A stretch of DNA of 64,000 nt from Ktedonobacter sp. SOSP1-85 (GCF_016587415.1 NZ_BNJI01000001.1:2519501-2583500), one strand, 5' to 3'; shown: positions 1 to 14,171, counted from the stretch's first letter. Translations and numbers: made by a program. The notes: generated from the letters alone by a model not told the origin.

Positions 1-1
1 T

Positions 2-3000
2 GCGAAGTTCTGTCTTGAGTGCGGGAATCGCCTGCTCGTTTGCCCCAACTGCCAGACGGTAAACCTGCCCATCGCCAAGTTCTGTATTGAATGCGGCACC
101 AGGTTACAGGCGGCACAAACAAAGGCCAGCGTAGGCGGTCCTACCGCGCCAATGTCAGTCGTACAGGCAGAGACACGAAGTCCGAGCAATACAGCGCCTC
201 TACCAGCGCCCACGTCCACGGCTTCCTCTCTCCTTTTGCCACCTGAGGAGCGGCGTGTTGTCACCATCATGTTCGCCGATATCACTGGCTCAACGCCCCT
301 GGCAGATCGCCTGGACCCCGAAGATATGCGTGCCATTCTGACAGGCTATTTTAACTTGATGACGCAGCAAATCCGCAAACATGGCGGCATCGTTGAGAAA
401 TATATTGGTGACGCAGTCATGGCGGTTTTCGGCGCGCCTATCGCGCATGAAGATGATCCCGACCGGGCTATTCGCGCCTCTTTAGACATGCAAACGGCAC
501 TTAATCAATTCAATGAGCAACGCGGCAGGCTCGATCCACAGGCCACGCGCCTGCAAATGCGTATCGGCATTAACACTGGCGAGGTCGCCATTCCCAATAG
601 TAATACGCACCAGAGACAGGATTTTCTCATTACAGGTGACGCAGTCAATGTAGCCGCGCGTCTACAACAGGCGGCCGCGCCCGATACAATTCTCGTTGGC
701 GAGCGCACCTACCTTACGACGCGCGAGGTCTTCGAGTTTAGCCCTATGGCGCCCTTACAGCTCAAAGGAAAAGCTGAGCCAATCACAGCCAGCGTCGTAC
801 TAAATGAGCGCAAGGGCATTTCAACCACAGATCAACATCCACGCGGCATCAAGGGCCGCCAGGTCAGGCTGGTAGGGCGCTCCCTTGAGCTAACCTTGAT
901 TCATGCCAATTATGCGCGCGTCCTCGCCGAGCGTCAGCCACATCTCATCACAATCCTGGGTTCACCCGGCATCGGTAAATCACGACTCGTCAGAGAATTT
1001 ATTAAGCGCGAGCAGGAAAAGGTCAAGAGCGCTTCGTCCTATGGTAAACTGGTGGTTCCCCGCGTGCTCAAGGGACGCTGCCCTCCCTATGGCGAAGGCA
1101 TCACATACTGGCCGCTCATCGAGATCCTGCGCTCACTCCTACCTATTGAGGAGAGCGAGAGCAATGAACAATACCTGGCCCGCCTCTCTGAGCGCATCAA
1201 ACAGGCCCTGCAACGTTCACATCGCACCGAGTCGGCGGACGAAATCGTTAACACCATAATCCGTAGCGTTGGTCGTGGCCTGGATGAGCGACAGGGTAGC
1301 CCCGAGAAAGAGAAAGGGAAAGAGCTCAGTCCCAAGCAGATCAGCAACCAGGCAGGTCCTCTCCTACGGGCCTGGCGCATCTTTCTGGAAGCCCTGGCGG
1401 AGGAGCAACCACTTATAATCGTCGTCGATGATCTACAATGGGCGAATGAGGCGCTTCTCGACCTGCTGGAATACCTGACCGACCGCGTCACTGATGTGCC
1501 GATTCTCTTCCTCTGCCCAGCTCGTCCCGATTTCTTTGAGCGGCGGCGTGAATGGGGTGGAGGCCGCCGTAACTTTACGACAATTGAGCTGGATGCCCTC
1601 TCGCCCGAGGAAAGTAGTGAGCTCATTGATGCCCACCTCAATACGGAAGAGTTCCCTGAGTTCCTGCGCCAGTCGATCCTGGCCCGCACCGAGGGAAACC
1701 CCTTCTTTGTAGAAGAAATCATTCGCATGCTGATCGATCAGGGCACGCTGATATATGAAAGCGATCCCAATACAGGGCAGGACTACTGGCGGCTGGGGCG
1801 CTATAACGAGATGGATTTTGGTGAGTTTGCCTCACCCTTAGAGCATTCCGATGAATTGCTCAATATGCCCTATCTTCTGCCAATGTCGCATCTGCCCGAC
1901 ACCATTCAGGGCGTGCTCGCGGCCCGCATCGACCTGCTCAAGTTTATTGAGAAACGTGTGCTCCAGCATGCGTCCATTATCGGGCGCACCTTCTGGCTCT
2001 CGCAACTGCGTGAACTGGCACCCGATATTCAACAAGAAGTGCTCACCAGCGCGCTTGACGCCCTCATCCAACGCGACTTTATCACTGAAATCGAGAAGCA
2101 TACACGCAACATTATTCCTGATGACCGCACCTTTGCCTTTAAGCACGTTCTCATTCGCGACGTGGTGTATAACAATATTCCGCGCACGCGCCGCTCGCGT
2201 GAGCACGCCGTACTGGCCCAATGGCTTGAGGAGAAGACACGAGAAGATCGCGATACCTACATCGAGTTGCTGGCTTATCACTATCAACAGGCCCTGGTAA
2301 ACTGGTCTATTAATATGGCCTATAACCCGCTGGAGTTCGGCAGTGGAGCCAGGTCTCAGGCACATATTATAGATCGCCCTGAGCTGCGCAAACGCGCGAT
2401 CAGATACCTGACACTGGCGGGCGACCAGGCCTTGCATAGCTACTACACGCTACGCGCCTTGCAGGCCTACAATGACGCCCTGGAGCTTCAGCAAGAAGGG
2501 GAGACGGAGCCATTTGAGCTTGTACGAATGCACTTTAAACTGGGAGACGCACACTGGCAACGCGGCAACGCCGATGAGGCCTGGCAGGAGTACCGTAAAT
2601 CCCTACGCCTGGTAACCGAGGCTCAGGAGCCGATTGCCATTGAAGCCATTGAGCTGGTGGATATCTATGAGCGGCTGGGCGAGCTAGGTACACGCATGCG
2701 CGGCATGTTCCGCAACCCGCCCGCGCTACAAGAAATTCGCAGCTATATCGATCAAGGACTGGCCCTGCTCGACACCAATCAACAGCTCGCGAAAGAACGC
2801 GTATACTTCCTGACCTACCAGGCCTTCTGGAATATTCGCCAGTTGGAGGCAACACCCGTTTCGCAAAAGGTAGCCCTGGCGGAGCAGGCCCTTGCCAGTG
2901 GGCACGAAGCCTTAAATCTGGCCGAAAAGCTCAACCTACCCATCGCGCTCTCGCTAACGCTGGACGCGCTGAGTTTTATCTACCGGCAATACAATAAATA

Positions 3001-4000
3001 TCGTGAAGCACATGAACTGCAACATCGTCGTTACCAGCTTGAAAGCCAGCTCACCGAGCGCGAAGAACTCTACGATCTTTATGGATCGCTTGGACTGGCA
3101 CATGAGGAAACAGGTGACTATTCCGCTGCTTTGATGTGGTTTGGGCGGGCCTATAGCAACGCGCAAACCATGGAGAATCCCATTCTACTGCTCGAAAGCA
3201 TGGTTGGACGCATGCGCGCCTGGCGCCAGTGGAATCGCTGGGATGAAGCCAGGCAGGTCGCCATTGAGATTCTGGCTCTGATCGACCAGTATCAGCTAGA
3301 GAACGAGAAATTGCAGTTCTGGGCACTGGAAACGCTGGCAACGATTGCCTATCGCCAGGGGAAGCAAGAAGAGGGCGACCGCTATTATCGCCAATGCCAA
3401 CGCCTGGTGGAGCAACAGATGGAGCGTGGAGAGGAACACGGACGCAATCTCCAGGCGACGCGGTTGCATGCCATTCACCTGGCACGCGAGGACTGGACGC
3501 TAGCCACCGCGGACTATAAAGAGAAGCTGCGTATCAGTGAACCCATACCAACACCCGAAACACTCGCCACACTAGCGGAACTACTCGTAAGCACTGGGGA
3601 AGATGCAGAGAAACAGGAGGAGCTTTGTGAGCGCGCGCTCCTGCATGCCCAGGAGTCGGGAGCACGGAAAAGTGAGGCAATTGCGCTAAGGGGCTGGGGG
3701 CGCCTGCATACGGAGCGGAAGAACTGGAAACTGGCTGAGGATTACTTCAAGCAGGCATTGACACGCTGCGAGGCGCTTGACCTGCCCTGGGAGCAGGGAC
3801 TCACACTCTACTATCTCGGCATTCAATACGCGCGCCGGGCCGAAGAAAACAACGACAAAGCTCAGAAACGTAATAGCTATCTGAGTCGCGCCCGCTATCA
3901 TCTCGAACGCGCCCTGGGCTTTTTCGAGGCTCTCAAGGCCCAGCCACAAATTGAGCGCCTGCGCCTGGTACTGATGCAGACCTCTTCGACACGCGTCTAA
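2..4000 (+). CDS. Zinc-ribbon / class III nucleotidyl cyclase / AAA ATPase / TPR regulator (5' partial)
   Basis: The frame is open to the window edge. The first ATG (152) is internal, because the 50 codons before it encode two zinc-ribbon halves (FCLECG, CPNC, FCIECG), so the true start lies upstream. In visible-chain numbering, a class III cyclase domain spans about 85-260, with FADITGST and KYIGDAVMAVFG supplying the two metal-binding Asp. A STAND/AAA-type ATPase follows, with Walker A GSPGIGKSR near 320 and Walker B LIIVVDDLQWAN near 470. From about 770 to the end the chain is helical TPR-like repeats. This architecture is known from large cyclase-ATPase regulators. The ligand, and whether cAMP or cGMP is made, cannot be read from the sequence. 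It ends in TAA and is followed by a palindromic repeat. Confidence 0.9.
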   Translation, partial: AKFCLECGNRLLVCPNCQTVNLPIAKFCIECGTRLQAAQTKASVGGPTAPMSVVQAETRSPSNTAPLPAPTSTASSLLLPPEERRVVTIMFADITGSTPLADRLDPEDMRAILTGYFNLMTQQIRKHGGIVEKYIGDAVMAVFGAPIAHEDDPDRAIRASLDMQTALNQFNEQRGRLDPQATRLQMRIGINTGEVAIPNSNTHQRQDFLITGDAVNVAARLQQAAAPDTILVGERTYLTTREVFEFSPMAPLQLKGKAEPITASVVLNERKGISTTDQHPRGIKGRQVRLVGRSLELTLIHANYARVLAERQPHLITILGSPGIGKSRLVREFIKREQEKVKSASSYGKLVVPRVLKGRCPPYGEGITYWPLIEILRSLLPIEESESNEQYLARLSERIKQALQRSHRTESADEIVNTIIRSVGRGLDERQGSPEKEKGKELSPKQISNQAGPLLRAWRIFLEALAEEQPLIIVVDDLQWANEALLDLLEYLTDRVTDVPILFLCPARPDFFERRREWGGGRRNFTTIELDALSPEESSELIDAHLNTEEFPEFLRQSILARTEGNPFFVEEIIRMLIDQGTLIYESDPNTGQDYWRLGRYNEMDFGEFASPLEHSDELLNMPYLLPMSHLPDTIQGVLAARIDLLKFIEKRVLQHASIIGRTFWLSQLRELAPDIQQEVLTSALDALIQRDFITEIEKHTRNIIPDDRTFAFKHVLIRDVVYNNIPRTRRSREHAVLAQWLEEKTREDRDTYIELLAYHYQQALVNWSINMAYNPLEFGSGARSQAHIIDRPELRKRAIRYLTLAGDQALHSYYTLRALQAYNDALELQQEGETEPFELVRMHFKLGDAHWQRGNADEAWQEYRKSLRLVTEAQEPIAIEAIELVDIYERLGELGTRMRGMFRNPPALQEIRSYIDQGLALLDTNQQLAKERVYFLTYQAFWNIRQLEATPVSQKVALAEQALASGHEALNLAEKLNLPIALSLTLDALSFIYRQYNKYREAHELQHRRYQLESQLTEREELYDLYGSLGLAHEETGDYSAALMWFGRAYSNAQTMENPILLLESMVGRMRAWRQWNRWDEARQVAIEILALIDQYQLENEKLQFWALETLATIAYRQGKQEEGDRYYRQCQRLVEQQMERGEEHGRNLQATRLHAIHLAREDWTLATADYKEKLRISEPIPTPETLATLAELLVSTGEDAEKQEELCERALLHAQESGARKSEAIALRGWGRLHTERKNWKLAEDYFKQALTRCEALDLPWEQGLTLYYLGIQYARRAEENNDKAQKRNSYLSRARYHLERALGFFEALKAQPQIERLRLVLMQTSSTRV

Positions 4001-4010
4001 ATAGTAACCT

Positions 4011-4093
4011 GTAGGGTCCATGCAAGCATGGACCCTCCCCTCCTGCACGCGGAAAGTCGCTTCGCTCGCAGTCCATGCAAGCATGGACCCTAC
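4011..4093. repeat. Dispersed inverted repeat, family A, copy 1
   Basis: The arms begin GTAGGGTCCATGC and end GCATGGACCCTAC, and each arm is itself a small palindrome (CATGCAAGCATG). The right side is followed by TTTGGTGAATCTACCAATTAA, a flank that recurs beside copy 2. Other copies are at 11654-11749, 43015-43097 and 43693-44022. No coding capacity is seen. Confidence 0.85.
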
Positions 4094-4132
4094 ATATTTG
4101 GTGAATCTACCAATTAAATATATTCGGGTAAG

Positions 4133-5122
4133 CTAGAGATCCCAGAGCGAAGGAGCATGCCAGAGTTGGGTGGAGTCCCAGATGCCTCCCATTCCGGGTG
4201 GCAGGACTGTGATATGAAGTTGTGAGAGATTCGCGCCAGCACTTTGCAGTCGTTCGCGCATGCTGGTCAGGGCCAGTGAGGGTGTATTGTTGGTCTTGCT
4301 TAAGTGGCCTAACCAGAGCCAGCGTATACTATCTGGACGCCACGTTTTCAGAACAGCATTCGCGGCCTGGTCATTTGAGAGATGCCCCGTTGAACTGATG
4401 ATACGCTGCTTCAGCCTTTGCGGATAGGGGCCGCGTAAGAGGCGTTGGCGATCATGATTGGACTCCAGCACCAACAAATCCGCCTGCGCCATCATAGAGA
4501 GCATCTCAGGAGTCACCTCACCCGTATCTGTCACGACACAGAGACGACAACCGCCCACGCTCAAGAGATATCCACAGGGAGCAACAGCATCGTGCAAGAT
4601 AGGAAAAGAGGTCACCTCGATATCCCCCACAGTAGTCGTTTTGCCTGTGGGCAGGATCAGGGCTGGCACATTGTTCACCGGGCGATAGACGAGGGTAGAC
4701 TCCTGAATCCTGGTCACAATCTCTACACCAGACTGCTCCTGAACCAGCGTTGTCTCGCTCTGTTCTTGAATAACCACATCCCCCTCTGCCTCAGTTGGAG
4801 ATACCACCAGTTTGCCTGAGTCTGAGCGCCACGCGCCAGCTGCCAGGCCTTGCTCAATAGCCGCGAAGGTCTCTTCATTTGTGATTACAGGCACCTGGTA
4901 GCGGCGAAGCAGCGCAGGAAGAGCCAGTACGTGGTCGCTATGCTCATGGGTTACCAGTACGCCGCGCAACTGAGAGAGGTCGACGCCGAGCGAGCGTAAA
5001 CGAGCTTGAAGTACACGTACTCCCAGGCCAGCATCTACCAGCAGCCTGGTACGCCCTCCTGGCCCGGCCTCGACATAGAGGGAATTTCCACTACTACTAC
5101 TACCTAACGAAACCACACGCAT
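4133..5122 (-). CDS. MBL-fold metal-dependent hydrolase (YycJ/WalJ-like)
   Basis: A metallo-beta-lactamase fold enzyme. The N-terminus MRVVSLGSSSSGNS and the zinc motif THEHSDH (residues 58-64) match the YycJ/WalJ family of predicted exonucleases and hydrolases. Later metal-ligand segments are visible (ILHDAV, TDTGE, ESNHD, STGHLSND). At 329 aa it is longer than the usual ~260 aa. The extra length lies around residues 105-160, a Glu/Gln/Val-rich stretch with near-repeats (IQEQSETTLV, VQEQSGVEIV), probably a surface insertion. The substrate is unknown. It is followed 36 bp downstream by family A copy 1. Confidence 0.85.
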   Translation of the reverse strand: MRVVSLGSSSSGNSLYVEAGPGGRTRLLVDAGLGVRVLQARLRSLGVDLSQLRGVLVTHEHSDHVLALPALLRRYQVPVITNEETFAAIEQGLAAGAWRSDSGKLVVSPTEAEGDVVIQEQSETTLVQEQSGVEIVTRIQESTLVYRPVNNVPALILPTGKTTTVGDIEVTSFPILHDAVAPCGYLLSVGGCRLCVVTDTGEVTPEMLSMMAQADLLVLESNHDRQRLLRGPYPQRLKQRIISSTGHLSNDQAANAVLKTWRPDSIRWLWLGHLSKTNNTPSLALTSMRERLQSAGANLSQLHITVLPPGMGGIWDSTQLWHAPSLWDL

Positions 5123-5158
5123 ATATCTGCTACCTTGTTATCCTTCAGAAGAAATAGT

Positions 5159-6010
5159 TTATTCAGCCGCTTGTAGGCGCAGCAAGCGTCGCGCATTCTC
5201 GCCCAGAATAAGTTGTAACTCAGCCTCGTTCAGGCCGCTCGCCTGAATATGCTTCATCACTCGCCGCTGGCCCAGAAGTCCATAGTCGCTGGCAAAGAGA
5301 ATACGCTCAGCGCCAACCATATTGACCGCCGCCTTAAAAATCGCGGGACGGTAGAGATAGATGGTTGCGGCTGTATCATACCATACATTGGCTGTGGCGC
5401 GCTCTATTTCTGGCATAAGGGCATAAAAAGGCAAACCGCCACCCCAGTGAGCGGCAATAAAGCGCACATCTGGAAAAGCCGTGAGGAAAGTAAGTACATC
5501 CTGCACAGAGACATCACCCTTCCCAGGGTAGAGATGGCCAACAGGCTCGCTACAATGCGAGAGCACCAGTAGCTGATAGTGGCGCACAACCTCAAGCAGA
5601 GGAGTCAGCAGGGTAATATCACTGAGACGATAGCCTTGTCCATGCGGCATCAGCTCGCCCAAACCAAGCATCCCAACCGCCGCGCATCGCTCTAGTTCAC
5701 GCACAGCTCGTAAGCCAGAGGTGGGTTGTATCACAGCCATGCCATAGATCCGCCCGGGATACCGCTGCATAGCCTCGATAACGTAGCTATTTGCCTCTTC
5801 AATCAAGCCGGGATCACTCCAGCCAAAGGAGAAGGCGACTGAGACATCTACACCTGAAGCATCCATCTCAGCGATTAAATCTTCAGCGGTGGCCATCCGA
5901 GCGCGAGGGTTCGCGTACAGCTCATTAAACCAGGGATCGCGCTCACAGTACAAAGCTCGCTGAGCGCAAATATGAGGAGGAAAGATATGGGTATGAATAT
6001 CAATAATCAT
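5159..6010 (-). CDS. Amidohydrolase family 2 (TIM-barrel metal-dependent hydrolase)
   Basis: I placed the start at 6010 because MIIDIHTHIFPPH is the usual family N-terminus. The open frame extends further upstream only by running through the rRNA terminator and processing stem. HTH (residues 6-8) is the N-terminal metal motif. FIAAHWGGG and FASDYGLLG are the downstream His and Asp segments of the amidohydrolase_2 (ACMSD/uronate-isomerase-like) superfamily. The product is 283 aa. It could be a decarboxylase or a hydrolase; neighbours give no clue. It lies 37 bp upstream of the MBL hydrolase gene on the same strand, so the two may be co-transcribed. Confidence 0.85.
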   Translation of the reverse strand: MIIDIHTHIFPPHICAQRALYCERDPWFNELYANPRARMATAEDLIAEMDASGVDVSVAFSFGWSDPGLIEEANSYVIEAMQRYPGRIYGMAVIQPTSGLRAVRELERCAAVGMLGLGELMPHGQGYRLSDITLLTPLLEVVRHYQLLVLSHCSEPVGHLYPGKGDVSVQDVLTFLTAFPDVRFIAAHWGGGLPFYALMPEIERATANVWYDTAATIYLYRPAIFKAAVNMVGAERILFASDYGLLGQRRVMKHIQASGLNEAELQLILGENARRLLRLQAAE

Positions 6011-6052
6011 GGTTTTAGCTCTATGACATGGAATCGGGAATTTGAGGACAAG

Positions 6053-6099
6053 CAAAAAAAGGGTTCGCAGCATCATTCTTCCACTGCGAACCCTTTTTC
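6053..6099 (-). terminator. Rho-independent terminator of the rRNA operon
   Basis: On the minus strand this is a stem of about 15 bp (AAAAAGGGTTCGCAG / CTGCGAACCCTTTTT) ending in a T run, about 160 bp beyond the 23S 3' end and just before the amidohydrolase start. Confidence 0.85.
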
Positions 6100-6115
6100 G
6101 TTCTGATGTTACCTG

Positions 6116-6146
6116 CCAAAGAAGTACTCCCTCAATTTTGCTGAGC
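6116..6146 (-). other. 3' arm of the pre-23S processing stem
   Basis: This segment is nearly complementary to 9354-9383 in the 16S-23S spacer: GCTCAGCAAAATTGA plus ACTTCTTTGG on one side, the reverse complement on the other, with one small bulge. In the transcript the two would bracket 23S rRNA in a stem of about 30 bp, the expected RNase III substrate. Confidence 0.8.
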
Positions 6147-6261
6147 CACGCTGGCCTGCTCCTGCTCCCCGTGCCGCTCGCCCTCTCACTCGTGCTCAGA
6201 TCCGATCCTAGACCGCTCTCACTCACACCACAAGGACTCACCACATTTTGCGAAGAAACAG

Positions 6262-11003
<4,742 letters not shown>

Positions 11004-11390
11004 GTGATGAATGTATCTCACAGACACCAACAGGTATCTGTAATGATCATGTAGTTTGCGTCCAGGCTAGAAGCACGTTGTCGTTACTTCATTGCTTTGT
11101 TCGCAGAATTGACAGGAACGGTGTTCTTCACGATTGAGCGGTGCTCAATCAACGAAGTTCCGTTGTACTTCTGCATTCCACTCTTCAGTTGTTCAGGGTA
11201 CTCTGGTTCGTTCTTCTTTTGCTTGAACCGCAACCCGGCAAACCCATGGGCTTGCACTTGTGCCTTAGAGACAATTATAGAAACCAGTGATCTTCTCTCA
11301 TCGAATGAGGCGTGATCCCCGGATTCTTTAGTTTCTGGGAAACTTTCTCGACGTCGTTACCGTCGAGGTTTTCGTCTCTGTATCGGCGAC
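11004..11390 (-). other. rRNA leader with 16S processing arm
   Basis: Transcribed leader between promoter and 16S. The segment at 11157-11185 has the sense-strand pattern AAGAGTGGAATGCAG, complementary to the spacer arm at about 9440-9466, forming the pre-16S stem. A small hairpin (GATTGAGC / GCTCAATC) is at 11131-11150. I see no credible ORF. Confidence 0.65.
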
Positions 11391-11397
11391 ATGTGGT

Positions 11398-11426
11398 ATT
11401 ATGCCATAGCCTTCCAGCATTGTCAA
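11398..11426 (-). promoter_or_regulatory. rRNA operon promoter
   Basis: The minus strand reads TTGACA (11426-11421), a 17 bp spacer, then CATAAT (11403-11398). About 60 bp upstream is A/T-rich with T and A runs, resembling an UP element. This is a near-consensus sigma-70-type promoter placed about 390 bp before 16S. Confidence 0.85.
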
Positions 11427-11489
11427 TAGTTTTTTTGAGTAATTTTATGTTTTTGTAAAATTTCAAAAAAACGAAAAGAAAGTTTTTTT

Positions 11490-11606
11490 CTAGTGCATTG
11501 CTCCGGCGTAGGCCGTGAAGAGGAAAACCAGTCCCGCGGCCAGGAGGCTGCATATGACAAGCAATACAAAGAGGGTAGCTTTAGGATCTCTTATAAGTTT
11601 ACTCAT
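11490..11606 (-). CDS. Small single-pass membrane peptide (38 aa)
   Basis: A 38-codon ORF starts at ATG 11606 after an AAGGAAGGA ribosome-binding site and ends at TAG. The N-terminus is polar and basic (MSKLIRDPK), followed by a hydrophobic helix (ATLFVLLVICSLLAAGLVFL) and a short tail (FTAYAGAMH). That pattern is typical of a one-helix membrane microprotein. It sits downstream of mnmE, separated by a family A repeat, and its stop lies about 60 bp upstream of the rRNA -35. No function is assigned. Conservation in relatives would be the decisive test. Confidence 0.5.
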   Translation of the reverse strand: MSKLIRDPKATLFVLLVICSLLAAGLVFLFTAYAGAMH

Positions 11607-11653
11607 GCTCTATCCTTCCTTTACCACACTAAGTGGTGAATTCACAATATCTA

Positions 11654-11749
11654 TAGGGTCCATGCTGGCATGGACTGCGAGCGAAGCGATCTGCTTGCGC
11701 TCGGGTTCGGCCTGCGGGCCTCGGCAGTCCATGCCAGCATGGACCCTAC
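11654..11749. repeat. Dispersed inverted repeat, family A, copy 2
   Basis: Arms TAGGGTCCATGCTGGCATGGACT and its reverse complement enclose a ~50 bp G/C-rich centre. The left flank has GTGGTGAATTCAC; the right has GTGAATCTACCACTAAG, matching the flank of copy 1. Confidence 0.85.
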
Positions 11750-11809
11750 ATCGACGAACTACGTGAATCTACCACTAAGCTACTCTTCGTGGCACGAGCA
11801 ATAGTTATG

Positions 11810-13234
11810 CTATTTGCCAATGCAAAATTCACTGAAGATACGGTCTAGCAAGTCTTCGCTGGCCGTCTCGCCTGTGACTTCGCCCAAGGCATCATAGGCA
11901 GCTCTTAAATCGATGGAGACAAAGTCCAGTGGCACTTCCTGGCCTAAAGAAAGGATAGCGGCGTTCAGGTGTTCCGCGCCCCTGCGCAACGCTTCCTGGT
12001 GGCGTGCACTGGTGATGAGAACGCTCTCATTGCCACTCACGTTACCAGCTTGCACCAGTTCGGCCAGCGTATTCTCTAGCGTCTCCAGTCCCTCGCCCGT
12101 CAGTGTGGAGGTCTGCACCAGGGAGGCATCCTGCCAGAAAGACTGGATGGCGGCGACATCAATTACCTGCTCACAATCAGCCTTGTTAATGACAACGACT
12201 ACCGGACGCCTGGCTGCCTGTCCCTCACGCTTTTCACCATAACCCATGGCTCGCAGCTCTTGAACCACCTGCCAATCCTGCTCAGTTAAAGCGGTTGCGC
12301 CATCAAAGACATGCAGGATGACATCCGCGGTTTCCGCGGCCAGGCGACTCCGCTGGACTCCAAGCTGCTCTACCGGGTCCTGGGTAGGCGTAATGCCCGC
12401 CGTGTCGATCAGGTGGAGGGGAATACCGCGTAAGTTCGCGATCTCTTCTACGGTATCACGCGTTGTACCGGCAATGGGGGTCACGATGGCGCGTTCAATT
12501 CTCAGCAACGCATTGAGCAGACTCGATTTTCCCACATTGGGACGACCGATAATGGCGGTGCGCAGTCCCTGGCGATAGAGTCGTCCCTGCTCAGAGCCGG
12601 CCAGCAACCTGGCGATTTGCCGTTGCGCTTCTTCGATAAAAGGGAGCAACTCTTCGGTCTGTGGAGTAGGAATATCATCTTCCGGAAAATCAATACTGGC
12701 CTCGATGCGCGCGATGGCTCCAAGCATAGAGGTACGCGCCTGCTCCACCTGGTCTGAGAGCTTGCCACGTAGTTGCTGCATGGCGAGGCGTTGCCCCACT
12801 TCAGTCTGTGAGCCAATCAGGTCCATCACGGCTTCAGCCTGGGCCAGGTCCAGTCGCCCATTGAGAAAGGCGCGTAAGGTGAACTCACCAGGGTTGGCCA
12901 TGCGTGCCCCCTGAGCCAGTACAGCCCGCAGGATACGTCTGAGGATCAATGGACCACCATGTCCTTGAATCTCGACGATATCCTCACAGGTGTACGTGTG
13001 CGGGGCACGCATAAAGGCGACCAGGACCTCGTCTAGAATTTCCTGGGTCGCTGGATCTATAATTACTCTATATGTAAGCTGATGTGTTGGTGGCACAGGT
13101 GGAATACCTTCCCTGGATGGCCTGCGCAACAAGGGCGCAACAAGGCTAAAGGCGTCGCTCCCACTTACGCGAATAATACCAACACCACCCACCCCTTGAG
13201 GGGTGGCAATAGCGGCAATTGTGTCGTTCTGCAT
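11810..13234 (-). CDS. mnmE: tRNA uridine-5-carboxymethylaminomethyl modification GTPase MnmE
   Basis: With MnmG, this installs the cmnm5 group on wobble U34 of certain tRNAs. The N-terminal folate-binding domain begins MQNDTIAAIATPQGVGG, and I chose ATG 13234 over the GTG six codons upstream for that reason. The inserted G domain has GRPNVGKSS, TTRDT, DTAG and NKAD. The C-terminus carries the signature FCIGK with the catalytic Cys. Length is 474 aa, normal for the family. It lies 46 bp downstream of fdhD on the same strand and may be read through from it. The partner gene mnmG is not in the window. Confidence 0.97.
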   Translation of the reverse strand: MQNDTIAAIATPQGVGGVGIIRVSGSDAFSLVAPLLRRPSREGIPPVPPTHQLTYRVIIDPATQEILDEVLVAFMRAPHTYTCEDIVEIQGHGGPLILRRILRAVLAQGARMANPGEFTLRAFLNGRLDLAQAEAVMDLIGSQTEVGQRLAMQQLRGKLSDQVEQARTSMLGAIARIEASIDFPEDDIPTPQTEELLPFIEEAQRQIARLLAGSEQGRLYRQGLRTAIIGRPNVGKSSLLNALLRIERAIVTPIAGTTRDTVEEIANLRGIPLHLIDTAGITPTQDPVEQLGVQRSRLAAETADVILHVFDGATALTEQDWQVVQELRAMGYGEKREGQAARRPVVVVINKADCEQVIDVAAIQSFWQDASLVQTSTLTGEGLETLENTLAELVQAGNVSGNESVLITSARHQEALRRGAEHLNAAILSLGQEVPLDFVSIDLRAAYDALGEVTGETASEDLLDRIFSEFCIGK

Positions 13235-13280
13235 GGCAGGATTATACCCCACCCCTCATACGCTCGCAAGCAGCCCCTAA

Positions 13281-14171
13281 CTATAGAGTAATGCGCTCTG
13301 GATGCGTGTAAATATTCATAGAGTGACCGCGCAAGAAGCCTACCAGCGTCATGTTACTCTTTTCGGCCAGATCAACAGCCAGGCTTGAGGGAGCTGAGAT
13401 AGCTATCACATAGGGGATACGCGCCTGGAGGGCTTTCTGGATTATTTCAAATGAGGTGCGCCCGCTGACCAGGAGGAGGTTCTCGCGATATGGCAAGCCT
13501 TTATGTAAGAGTCCATGTCCGATCAATTTGTCTACCGCATTATGCCGTCCAATATCTTCGCGCAAGAGCTGAAGTTCGCCACAAAGCGAGAAGAGGCCAG
13601 CGGCATGCAGACCTCCCGTATGACTGAAGACCGCCTGTTGCTCGCGCAACGCCTGCGCGAGCATATATAACGTCTTGGCAGAAACTTGTAGGGTGTCTTG
13701 CTCTAGAGGTGGAGCGTCTTGCAACAGGGAGGCGATGCTGTTCTTTCCACAGAGACCACAGCTAGATGAGACGGCGAAATGGCGCTCAAAACTTACGCCA
13801 CCTGGCAGGCCACAACTGGTCTCACTTGCAGCATTACCTGGCTGGCATAGACGCACATTGATGACGTTCTCCAGTGGCAGGCCATCGCTATCTACCGCGC
13901 TTTCAATGCCTTCAATATCATCAGTGGTAGAGAGTATACCTTCATTAAAGAGAAAGCCCAGGGCCAGCTCTCTATCATGTCCAGGAGTACGCATAATCAC
14001 GGCCAGGCTCTCGCCATTGATCTGGACCTCAAAGGGCTCCTCTACTGCCAGAACATCTTCGCGCTCATGGTGCTCCGTCTCCTGCCAGTGATTGACTGTT
14101 GTTTGTACGATGCGCTCTGGATCCAGCTCCGAACGCCACAAATCACGCTGCGTACTCACTTCTCTCTCCAC
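13281..14171 (-). CDS. fdhD: Formate dehydrogenase accessory sulfurtransferase FdhD
   Basis: FdhD passes sulfur from a cysteine desulfurase to the molybdenum cofactor of formate dehydrogenase. The diagnostic CxxC lies in SSCGLCGKN (Cys138 and Cys141), and SGRTSFEI is the second family motif. The frame opens with GTG at 14171 and the product is 296 aa. It follows the 94-aa ORF by 11 bp, so the two are probably one transcript. No formate dehydrogenase gene is visible here; moaC at 22.2 kb is the only other molybdenum-cofactor gene. Confidence 0.95.
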   Translation of the reverse strand: MEREVSTQRDLWRSELDPERIVQTTVNHWQETEHHEREDVLAVEEPFEVQINGESLAVIMRTPGHDRELALGFLFNEGILSTTDDIEGIESAVDSDGLPLENVINVRLCQPGNAASETSCGLPGGVSFERHFAVSSSCGLCGKNSIASLLQDAPPLEQDTLQVSAKTLYMLAQALREQQAVFSHTGGLHAAGLFSLCGELQLLREDIGRHNAVDKLIGHGLLHKGLPYRENLLLVSGRTSFEIIQKALQARIPYVIAISAPSSLAVDLAEKSNMTLVGFLRGHSMNIYTHPERITL

